Positions 1 through 10,390 of a DNA stretch of 64,000 nt are shown piece by piece. This DNA comes from Haematococcus lacustris (taxonomy: Eukaryota > Chlorophyta > Chlorophyceae > Chlamydomonadales > Haematococcaceae): positions 5,167,345-5,231,344 of the forward strand of contig JASKMD010000024.1 of the NCBI GenBank assembly GCA_030144725.1, written 5' to 3'. The stretch's first letter is position 1. Every line of letters starts with the position of its first letter. A program made the translations under genes and the position numbers. The notes beneath the pieces are model-generated. The model did no database searches and was not told where the DNA came from. It saw only the letters and a list, made by a program, of their open reading frames with translations.

Positions 1-57
1 ACAGTAGCTCGCCATGGCTCTTGCCGCCCTGCAATGCACCTGCGCCTGCCTCTGCAG

Positions 58-3000
58 ACAAGGCCAGCAGGGGGCTCGGACTGGTTCAGCAACCTGTTTA
101 GACGGGACCGCCCAGTGCTGGACAGCGCCAGGCCAGACAATACGCACCTCACACGCAACGATCAAGCGACCTCCAGCAAACTCAGCCAGCCAGAGGGTTA
201 CTACCGGTGAGGCCCTGCCTGCATGCACCCCTGCATACACTCCCTGGGGTTTGCGTTTGGTAAGCCACAGCACCTCCCCCATCAGCCCCTTGGGTAACCA
301 GTACCATGATGGGCCCCTCACTAGCGGTGGTGTTTTATTGTTTTGGGTTTACCTGGCACGCACATGGCATGGCCACCTTCCACCTTCCCTGTTGCCTGAC
401 CCCTGTGACAGTGCTGCAGCCTAGAATTGGAACGACACACATGCTCTGTTGTCAGCTCTTGTATGCTGTCGTATGCTCTGCAAGCTCTGTATGCTCTTGT
501 ATGCTGTAGCATGCTGTTGATGTCTGTAGCTCTGTATGCTCTGTATGCTCTTGTATTCTGTTGTATGCTCTGTTGATGACAGCTGGGTGGGGGGTCCCTG
601 GCATACACTGCTGTTAAAACATGCTGTTGCTGCTGTGCCTTTGGTGAGCGGTCTCGCAGCCTCTTGTAGCCCAGCTCAGGGTGTTCCTTGCCCTTGGCTG
701 GCAGTTCACCCCAGCTGGAGCCATCCGCTCTCCCCCATGTGCTGCATGTGTCCCTGGTGTCCCTGTCCAGCCACCCACCCACCGGCCTGGCGGCAGTGCT
801 GCCTGCCACATGCGACCAAGCCTTGGTCAGTTTGTCCAGGGACCAGCCTAGTGTGGGCCTGCAGCCCCTGTGCAAGCTGTGTAGCTCCTGTACCTGTGTA
901 GCTCGTGTGTGTCTTGTGTGCCTCCTCTCAGACGTTTCCTGCTCCTGTCGTCTCCTGCTTGTAACGTTTGCATTCAAGCAGGTATGTTTATGACCCTGTG
1001 GATGTAGCCGCTGAAATGGAGGTGACAGCTCGGGTGCGCAAGGCAGCTGCAGAGGCCCTGATGGAGGCCCAGGAGCGCATCAAGGCAGCAGAGGAAGCCC
1101 AGGCAGCCATGCAGCAGCAGCTGGTGCAGGCTGAGCAGCTAAAGCAGGTGGGCCGTGCAGGTGATAGCTGGGGGTCATGACAGCCAGGCTGTGGGCCTGA
1201 TGACCTCCTCCTGGCTACGCTGCAGGAGATAGCGAAGCTCAAGGCAGAGAATGAAGCCACGCTGTTGCAGCGGCGGGCCCAGCAGGATGCTGTCATAGCA
1301 GTCAATACGGAGCTGGAGAGCATGCAGGCAGCGCAGCAGAGCCTGCAGCAGGAGCTGGAGACAATGCGCACCCAGGTGCGAGCTGCCACTGACGCCATGC
1401 GGTGTCATGGTGGCCGGCACAGCATGGGATGCATGCACAGGTGGCCTGGCTTGCAAACCTCTTTCTAAGACTAAGCTGGTAGTGCAGTGTATTGCAAACG
1501 CCTGTGCATTCTGCAGACCAGCATCTGGCAGAATGCAAGCAGCGGGGAGAGCGAGAAGCTGAAGCAAGAGAACGCCCTGCTGCGCAACCAGATGCAGAGC
1601 AGGTCAGCACCTCCCGTCTGGCTCCCCCTCGGTAGTTGCACCCTCAGTATGATTGCACCCTGGGTGGCCCTGCCGCCCTGCCTCCCCTGCCAAGCTGCCC
1701 CTCCCCACGTGCCACTGCTGAGCCAACCTACTGGCCTGCTGGGACGGCCATGCCGACCACTTTGGCACCCTCCTCAGCCTTGCCTTGTCACCAGTCCCAG
1801 CTCTCTGGGTTGTCACCCAGCTTGTCGACTCCAACCCCCGACCCTGATGTAGTCGCCGTTTGGCAGCAGTGGATGTCGGCAGCAGTGGGCAACAGTCGGG
1901 CTGACAACCACACAAGTGAAATGGCACTAGGGTCATACTTGAGCCTGCAGCACTACGGAATCCGTCATGTTGGGGGTAAATGCACTGGTGTGGTAACCTC
2001 GACCCTTCACAGGCAGGCGCTGTCATCCTCATCACATCCCACATCTCATCCTTGTCTTATCCTTATCTGTCCACTCCCTGTCTTTGGTGCCCTAGTCCAA
2101 GCTCCACTGGTCACAACGCACGCACAGAAGCATGACTGACCTTGAAGGCAGTCTTGCTGCTGGAAGGCAAGAGGTTCCAGGCAAACCTGTCATTAACATC
2201 TGTCTCTAGAGCTTCCCAGGCTAACTGTGTGTCACAACCTAGCTGCAAATGCCCAGTGCCCACAGGGCCATGCGTTTCTGTGTGGCACCTGTGCAGGTTG
2301 AGTGACCTGCAGATAACTAAGAACAAGCTGGCAGAGGCCGAGGCGGAGAAGCAGCGGTTGCAAAGGGACGCTGAGGAGCGCAACAGTCGGCTGCAATGGT
2401 TGCAGCGCATCAACACACAGGTCGGCACCATGCCTGGTCAGGGACCGTTTCTTTCACTGCACAGGAAAGTGAGCATGGCCCTTCCTGTCTGCAGTGTGAC
2501 ACAGCACTGGTGTGTTACATTTGACACAGTGCACATAGTGCTGCATGCTGGCATCATAGTACATCCCTCCTCCAAATGTGTGATGTGCATCCTTGCCGAC
2601 CATAACCAGCTCAGCAACTCCCTCATTGACCCAACTCTTTTGCACAGTTGTCCCCCTTTTGTCCACATGCCTGATTTGTAGCTGAACGTGACATGGCCCA
2701 GGTTTAGATCCTGAAGTACAAAGCTTGGCCGTGCTTGGGCCCATACTTGGGCTCAGGTCAAGAAGTCGATGAAAACTAGGCAGTAGCTTAGGTCACATGT
2801 CACACTTTATAGTGCAAGGCGCGGTAGCGCAGCCTACAAAGCGACTATTTACAGCGCAAGGTGACCTTTGACTCATGACAAATTCATAGCGAACGTTGTT
2901 GACAGCGCTAGAACAACAACGCAAAGGCAGAGAAACAGACTCCCCACTAAAGGGGGTGTTTTGTTGGCACACCGCTGGTATTTTGGGGGTGACATTAACA

Positions 3001-6000
3001 GGCGCGTACAGCTCATGCCACCTTCCTACTGCATGGCAGCAACTGGTCCTAACCTTGTTGAACGAGATTCAAACCTCCTCTCACTCTTGTTCCCTTCTGA
3101 GCTGTGTGTGGCAACTCCATGCTTGCATGGCCGCAGCTGGAGAGCAGTGTGCAACAGCTGGAGCTGTTCAGGAAGCAGGCCGCTGAGTTCCAGGAGCGCT
3201 TCCACAGGGAGCGGCAGTGCCGGCGCCGCCTGCACGAGCAGCTGCAGCAGCAGCGGGGAAACATACGCGTCATGTGCAGGTGCGTTGGTATGGACCCAGC
3301 TCTAACCACCACCATTAGCACCACTGCACCACAACCACCACCACCATCACCACCATCACCACCACCTTGTCACCACGCTCTCGCAGCGTACTCTTTGTGC
3401 TCATGGGGCACTGGACCATCTCTGTTGGCCTTGGGGCTCAGGCCTGGCATGTCTGCAGCTGTAGCCACTGAGGGTGTGTTGCGGTGTGTGTTGTATGTTG
3501 AGTCAGGGTCTGTGGCTGCAACTGGGAGTGCAGCCGGCCTGCACCGCTCTACATGGCAATGTTTTGATACCATCATCATCATCATCAGCAGCAGCAGCAG
3601 CATTACATGGCATTTGCCTGCGTGTGGTGTGACCTAGCCAGCACAGCCGATGCTCTTTTACCACCTATGCTGCACATTGCAGATGGCCATGTGGTGATTT
3701 AACGATGAGGGTGGTGGTGGTGATGAGGGTGATGAGGATGATGCGTTGACGAGGGTGATGGTGATGATGGCACCACACAGCCTTCTGACCCTAACTCCAC
3801 CAGTGCTGCGTGCTGCAGAGTCAGGCCAGTCCAGGATGGCCACACGAGCATCGTGAGCTGCCCCCTGGAAGGGCTCATTATCGTCTCTCCACCAGACAGG
3901 CGGCCACAGCAGTTTGAGTATGACTGCGTCTTTGCGGATGCCACACAAGAAGTAGGCGGCATGTGCCACCACGCATCACACACCGCCTGTCACATGAGCA
4001 CTATGCAACATTGGCTATGGAGCTCTGGCCTGAGCAGCTGCATCCATCGCACAAACTGTTCACACTCATCCTGGTACTTGAAGCTGCGACTGTGCACAGC
4101 ATGTTGCCGTGTGAGGTTGCATAGCTACTGCTACTGACCACCCACTCGCTGCTATGAGGGCAGCGGTGTGGGGTCCAGCATAAGGTGTAGCATAAGGTTG
4201 AGCGTAAGGTCTAGCAAAAGGCCCATCACAAGGTTCAGCATAAGGTCTACCTGGCTAGTAAGGATGGATGGAGCTAGTTGGTGCCTGATGCTTCTAGTTG
4301 CGCACGCCATCTTGCCCTCTGCAGCTGCATGGCTGTAGTGCCACTGTGGCTGGTGTTGGTGGCGCAGGTGGTGTACGCAGAGGTGTCCCCTCTGGTCAGA
4401 TCCTGTGCTGATGGCCACAATGTCTGTATCTTCGCTTACGGCCAAACGGGGAGCGGCAAAACACACACCATGCAGGGCACAGCTGAGCAACCAGGTAGGG
4501 TGCTGCTGCTGCATCGCCCACTTCATCACCTGCCTGGCAGCCTGCCTGCATTCTTGCTTTTGTGTCTGGCTGTGTTCTTGCTTCACTGCCTGCCTGTCTG
4601 GCTTCCTGGCTGCATTCTTGCTTTCTTCAAGAACACGCCTGACTGGCCATCGCCGCTGGCCGTTTGCTGGCTAGCCCTTGCTTGCCCATGCTCTCAGTGG
4701 AATGATCTCTGGTGTGATGCGCCTCACAGGCCTGAACCTTCGCTCACTCCAAGACCTGTTTGCCATTGCGGACGAGGAGTCTCGTGACTGCACCTGGCAG
4801 TTGAAAGTCAGCATGGCAGAGATCTACAATGATGCAGGTGGGTGCTGTCTGCACCCCTACAACCAGCCCTCCCTAACACTCCTCCACCCCTGGGTGGCAC
4901 TGCCGCCCCCTAGACACTGTCCATGTACAAGCTGGGTCCCTAGTGGGACACCAGCGCCACATGTCCTGGCCAGGTTCACAGTCCCACAGCCACAAGCTGC
5001 GGATGGCAAGGGAGGGTACAGCTGCGTAGTCCGGTGCCAGTGGGTTTTGGTCCACTTGCAGGTTAAGCGCTACCTCACTGAGGGAGAAGTAACTCATACA
5101 GTGATGGTCTTCTGCCTAGCTCGCCCATGCTCATCTTACTTGGACACCATCAGGGCATCCAAAGCAGCAGCATAACACGCCAGGCGCATCAGTTGGCCCT
5201 TTGCCTGTATGTCAAATGGCATGGGCTTAGTGACAGGCTTTGTGGTATGTGATTGTGTGATATTCTACAGTCAGCATGCGGGTGTGTGTGCGTGGTCTTG
5301 CATGTCATGCGTCACCTCCATTGGCCTGCTGGCTGACTAGGCTGGGGAGAGGCCAGTGAGTCACCCACGCCAGCCATGCTTGTATGTTGTGCCTGGGTAC
5401 CGCAGCGCCTACTGACCAGGCTCGTCCTCCTCCAGTCCAGGCTAGCGGCACAGCACAGGGGCCGCTGCATGCTCTCCTGCAGGACCATCCTCGCCATGTA
5501 GTCCTTACCCGGGGTCCTGGCTCCACCTGCTGTTGTCTGTGCATGCTTGAGTGAGAGGCTAGTCAGGCGGAGGTGAGGTCTGGGTCGCGGTGGGCTCACT
5601 GTGAGTCTATTGCCGGCTGGTCACGTGTAAAAGGAATAGGCGTGTGTAGGCTGAATGTCTGCGCTGCTGAACCATGCAGTCTATGACCTGCTGTGCCCGC
5701 CTGGCATCCTGGCCTCCGCGCCGCTGGAGGTCTCTGGCCTGGGCCCTGGCGAGCTCCCACCGACAGCAGAGCGTGTGCTCGGTCTCAACTGGCGCACAGT
5801 CAGCAGCCTTGAGCAGGTCAAACAGGTGGGCAGCCCCTAGTGGGCAGCACTGGCTCAGGGCCAACACACCCCCATGTTGAAGGGAAGGCCTGTGCAGGTG
5901 CCACAGCCGCACAGGTGCAGGTACAGGTCCCGCACCAACTCATGTCCCACAGCCGCAGTGCTTCACACCGTCCCATGCTGCAAATGTGTTGGGCCTTTAC

Positions 6001-7432
6001 ACAGCCTTGGTAAGGTCTGGTTCCAGCTCTGCCCAACTGCTGGCCTTCCTTTCTCTGACACCTGCCTCAGGTGTTGGTTGAAGGCTCAGCCAACCGCACA
6101 ACCGCCTCAACCGCCCTGAACGCCTCCAGCTCCCGCAGCCACGCGCTGCTGTCCGTGCGCATCACCGCCACCGCTGTTGACGGCCGCACCACCACCAGCA
6201 CCCTCCACCTGGTGGACCTGGCAGGCAGCGAGCGCGTGCATAAGAGCGAGGTGGTAGGGCAGCAGCTGAAAGAATCGCAGAGCATCAACAAGAGCCTGAG
6301 TGCTCTTGGAGACGTCGTCAGCGCTTTGCAGCGCCGCACCCCGCACGTGCCTTTTCGCAACAGCAAGCTCACCCAGGTCAGTCCGGTGCCGCTCTGTAGG
6401 CGCAGAGGATGAGGGTACGGGGAATCTCTATGCTAAGGTAGATAAGATACCCCTGTGCTAGGATACAAGTTTTCTTATTAAGATAACATACGCTGTGCTG
6501 AGGTAAGTAAGACAAGATACCCCTGTGCTGAGCTGGAGCTGGTCGCACTCAGCTGCAGCAGCTGCAGTGGCTGCAACCATAGGGAAGCCCACCGTTGATA
6601 AGCAACATAGTGAGGGGCGTAAAAGATCGGGGGCTCGGAGATTGCAAGTTGATGGGCTTGACTGGCCTTGCCAATGGATGTGTGGGGAAGGGACGCCACG
6701 TGCGAGTGCGTGTGTGAGGGTGCATGCCAGTAGTCCCTAGTCTGGGTGTTCTGGCCTGCACAGGTGCTGCAGGACGCCCTCAGTGGCAGCTCCAAGGTGC
6801 TGCTGGTGTGTAACGTAGCCCCTGAAGCTGCCAGCGCCTCAGAAACGTTGTCGTCACTCAACTTTGCGGCCCGAGCAGCCCAGGTCAGTGCCTGGGCTAC
6901 GCAGGGATGAGGTGGTGCTGCACACATGCAACTGGCACTCATCCGCCAGTGAGTACAAAGCAGGGATCACCAAGGTGGTGTCTATTCTCCAACAAAGGGA
7001 GATGGGCACACAAGGACTACATTATATGCTTGAACAGAGGTCGTGCATGCCAACAAGCCAAGCAGTGGACTGTGCAAGGGATCTGCACGTTGGCAGGTCT
7101 GCAGCAGTGCCAGCTTGAGAGTTTCAGGCTCTGCTGGTGTTCCTCACACGCGACTGCGTTGCCACGGACCTGTGTCTGCTGCTGGCACGGTGCAGGTGGA
7201 GTTGAGCAACAGGAAGGCTAGTGAGCGAGCCAACCCACCAGCATTGCCGCCAGTGGCTCCCATTGGACTCATGCCTGAGCGCTCCAGCATCGCGTCATGT
7301 TCGGTGGCAGCGAGTGCGCCCGCTGCAGCAAGTGCGAGCAATGGTGGTGGCGGCGGAGCACCGCCAGGCGCAGCAAAGCAAAACGGGCTCAAGTTGGTGC
7401 GGTCATCACAAAACATGCAGCGGCTGCATTGA
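58..7432 (+). CDS. Kinesin-14 family minus-end-directed motor, C-terminal motor domain (5' end outside window)
   Basis: Microtubule motor ATPase. Spliced exons read as 58-206, 982-1147, 1226-1375, 1517-1602, 2297-2420, 3137-3279, 3819-3951, 4368-4494, about 4700-4837, 5680-5825, 6071-6376, 6764-6883 and 7196-7432; nearly all introns are GT-AG and phases agree. Exons 2-6 encode a coiled-coil stalk. The neck [11 protein letters not shown] directly precedes the motor, which is diagnostic of C-terminal-motor kinesin-14. In the motor, the P-loop is [11 protein letters not shown], switch I is NASSSRSH and switch II is LVDLAGSER. The frame ends with a short Ser/Ala/Gly-rich tail after VELSNRKAS. The start lies upstream of the window. 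One junction is odd: joining 4494 to the next AG acceptor (4696-4697) breaks frame, while starting at 4700 restores the expected PGMI motif. The family call is firm; the subfamily (Ncd/KatA versus KCBP) is not resolved. Confidence 0.93.
440..590. repeat. Minisatellite of about 10-bp TGTATGCTCT-like units in a kinesin intron
   Basis: Degenerate head-to-tail copies of TGTATGCTCT/TGTATGCTGT fill the middle of the 775-bp first visible intron. No coding potential is seen. Other kinesin introns carry short repeats: CCACCA at 3309-3363, ATC/AGC at 3571-3601 and AGCATAAGGT-like units at 4178-4250. Confidence 0.75.
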
Positions 7433-8529
7433 ACGGGGGGTGCCCCCTGATGCCCCGGGGATGCAGTGATCAGGGCCAGGAGGGGCAGTGATCAGGTGCC
7501 CCCTGATGCCCCGGGGATACACCATCCAATAAGGTACATCAACTACGGACCCCTATGTACCCCTGGCCATTGGCTCCCCTTGCACCCGCCACCATGGCTG
7601 CAGCTAGGGGAGCTATGGTGCCCAGCGGCCTGGGCCAAGCTGCAGCTAGGGGAGGCCTGGCTGCAGCCCCGCCTGCTCATGTCGTTGCGGTGCAGTGCCG
7701 TCCTGGCAACCAGCAGGAGGGCACCTTGTAGAACACGGCTATGTTGAGGAACCCCGGCAGCAGGGAGATGCTGCTGGTCCTGCTGCTGCTACAGCTGCTC
7801 CTGGTCCTGCTGCTGCTGCTGCTGCTGCCTAAGTCCACAAGCTAAAGCCGTCAGCAATGAGGCTGCTTGGCTGCCCTCGCTCTATAAGGTCCCCAGCGGC
7901 ATGATGCAGGCAGCTAGTGATCAAACAAGCATGAGGCGATCAAACCTGCATTGCATCGTGATCTCTCCGTACAAGCCTATGCCTATGCCTACGCATCTGT
8001 GCATGTGCTGCTGCCCACTGTCAATTGGACGGGCAGACGGTTCAAGGGTCTTGGTCACATGGCTGTTGTGCCGTGTTGCCACTTCAACGTTTCGTTGCAT
8101 GCCGCTGATGCACCACTTGACCAGAGCAGGTGGCTGCCGGTGGTACTCATTGGAGTCATCTCTTGTGCTGCAACAACCCTGTCTATTGTATTCTCTCTTC
8201 TCCCTTACATGGGAAGCTTCGTTTAACAAGCTCACATCTTTGCGTGTGGAGGTGTGTGGGATTGAGAAGCGAACCGGGTGACGGCAATGCTATACCAAGA
8301 TACCAGCCAAGCAGCCTGACAGCTGACGGTAAGCCACCAGCACCAGTAGCAGCAGCGGCAGCAATACCACCCTTAAACTCCCACGCCTCATGTGATCTAG
8401 AGGGGCTTGTCGAGCATGGGGAGCTGTGGGCCTAGCATTGTAAGTAAATCTTGCAAGAATGGAAAAGCCATTTCACTGTTTCGGCAACAAATAGTCTGGC
8501 ACGTTAACATTGACTTGGTGAGCACAACA
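7433..8529. other. Kinesin 3' flank without a recognisable gene
   Basis: No convincing open frame. It holds a short direct duplication (7441-7463 and 7497-7519, around TGCCCCCTGATGCCCCGGGGAT) and a CTG-rich tract at 7770-7828. The whole stretch recurs almost unchanged at 35,441-36,537, so it is part of the large duplicated block. Confidence 0.7.
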
Positions 8530-9438
8530 GGTCACCCCGGCCGTTGGTCCCGCCAATCCGTGCCAGGCCTGCCGCTCACACCACGCGCTAGTGAAGGGTA
8601 GCTGAGGCTATCGCGGTAAGTCACGCGCGCTGAAACTCGCGTTTTGCACTGAAGCCTCCCAGATCACTCCGCCCGCCACTCCCGCGGACTGTGAACATGG
8701 TCGCTCGCTGCAGCCTGGGGCTCAATGGGGTGCGACCGTTCGTGGGTCGCAGGTCGTGGCGCAAGATTCCCTGGGTTGGGTCGGCACCCCTCATGGCCTG
8801 TGTTGTGAAATTTTCAGATTTTCATTCAGATTTTCAATGAAAATTTTCATCTGAAAATCTGAACGTCTTCACTGAAAATCTAAAAGTGCCGGGTGCTGCC
8901 CCCGGTCAGATCGCAGATCGGGTGTTGCAGAGTGATTGGCTGTGCTGTGATTAACTTGGTTGGCGCCAGCGCGCTACATCCACAGCGGAAGAAGCGCAAG
9001 CCAGAAAACGCCACAGATGGCGGATCCACGGACAGCATGGATGGCTTGCATCTTTTAAAATGGCTTGCATGTCTGACCTTTGGCAACCTAAGTATTTCTG
9101 CATTTCAAACAGTGCAGGCCTACAAACAAGTCGCGTTTGAAAGGATAGGCTGAGAACCAGCGGCATCCGCTCAGTTTCACTGACGATGAAACTCTTTCAG
9201 TTTTTCAATGAAACACTTCCATTTTCATTGAAAATTTGAAAATTGAAAATCTGAAAATCTGAAGATTCACAACACTGCTCATGGCCCGGCCCCTTCCTGA
9301 CACCTGGCCCGGGCCTATCTGACACCTGAGCCGGGACCTGCCTGACCCTGCCTCTAAGCATGCACAGCATCTCATTGAGGTGTCAGCAGCACCGTGCGTG
9401 GACTTTGTTTCGCTACCGTGCACTCTGCCAACGCCTTG
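8530..9438 (+). mobile_element. DNA transposon T1, 5' portion (copy A), interrupted by L1
   Basis: Begins with the terminal inverted repeat GGTCACCCCGGCC, preceded by AACA, exactly as the complete copy does at 36,538. It contains the hAT-like MITE and is cut off at 9,438, where L1 sequence starts. The right terminus is absent at this locus. Confidence 0.85.
8798..9277. mobile_element. hAT-like MITE, copy A (480 bp)
   Basis: The ends are imperfect inverted repeats, CTGTGTTGTGAA on the left and CAGTGTTGTGAA as the reverse complement of the right. Sub-terminal stretches of CAGATTTTCA/TTTTCAATGAAAAT are also inverted. It is flanked by the 8-bp direct repeat CTCATGGC (8,790-8,797 and 9,278-9,285). 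An 8-bp duplication with CAGTG-type ends fits the hAT superfamily. No transposase is encoded. The unoccupied target is visible in T2 at 37,713-37,720. Confidence 0.85.
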
Positions 9439-9583
9439 CCCAGCCCCCAGGTCAGCCCAGCCCAGCCCCCGGGTCAATGGGGGACAGCTGAGCTAAGTCC
9501 CCTCCTTGTGAGCTCGCTGCCTTCCTTGTGCCTTGCTCACGCTGTTTCTCGTCCTGAGCCCCAGGTCCAGTCACCCCCTGACC

Positions 9584-10390
9584 ATGGACAGCAGCCTTAC
9601 AGCAGCGATTGCCCAGGTTGCCTCTACCCGTAGCGCGGGCTGGCTCACTCGCCGGCTGACCAAGGAGCCTTTCACCATGGAGGTGGTGTGGGCCATGCAG
9701 GTTGGGGCCACAGCCCGGCACTTGGTGCAGAGCCAGCTCCTGCATGCCGCGGCAGCCGACTTCGTGACAGGGTTTGCCGAAGCCTGTGCCACAGAGGTCC
9801 GGCTTTATGCCTTGCAGCATGGCTCAGCTTTGGTCTCGTTAGAGTCCCACCTGCAGCCTGACCAGCCCCACCATGCCCTACACATCCTCCATGATCATGC
9901 CTCAGCACAGGGCAGGCTTCTCCACTCCTCCCTCCTGGCTCAGTCTGTCTGGGAGGTGCAGTACCTGGGGCGGGTCGTCAGTGTGCCTATGACACCCCTG
10001 CCCAGCCTCCCCCCTCCAGGTGCAGTGAAGGTGGTGCTGAGCCTGCACTACCAGCAGGCAGCGCGGCGAGGCATCACGGCAGCGGTGCTTGCTGCCGCTG
10101 GGTACTCTGCCAGCGAGTACAGCGGGGAGGGGCTGCCTGCTGTCTTACACCCCACCTCCACTTTCGTGTTCAACGAGCGCCTGGGTGACCACCCCCGGTA
10201 CAGCTACCTGGCAGGCACACAGTGCGGGAATGGTGGGGTGGTGGAGGCCTGGGTGTTCCCACCAGCGGGTGACTCTCCATGTGTCAGCCCACCCTCCTTC
10301 CAGTCCTCCCCTCCAAGGAGTATGCAGACGACCTCACCATCGCGGTGCTGGACAGGGTCAGGGACGGGGCGGTGGTGTTGGAGGCCCTGA
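9584..10390 (+). pseudogene. L1 copy 1 ORF1, N-terminal fragment
   Basis: The ATG in GACCATGG opens the same N-terminal domain as ORF1 of copy 2 (MDSSLTAAIAQV...), with only a few substitutions. After 10,273 the frame runs out of register into ORF2-derived sequence and stops at 10,390. About 230 ORF1 residues survive of roughly 1,300. It cannot make a complete ORF1 protein. Confidence 0.8.

Larger units (their letters stand above)
7407..9438 (+). repeat. Duplicated block, copy A (kinesin 3' end + T1 5' part + MITE)
   Basis: Collinear with 35,415-37,446 at a constant offset of 28,008 bp and no indel; only about half a dozen substitutions were noticed by eye. It starts inside the last kinesin exon and ends exactly where the first L1 begins. 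The sub-part 8,794-9,438 recurs again at 14,098-14,742. Confidence 0.93.

Noticed and set aside
8880..9166. Three 68-86-codon frames that recur identically in all MITE copies
   Set aside because: They recur because the MITE itself is copied; no protein-like conservation separate from the DNA and no domain.
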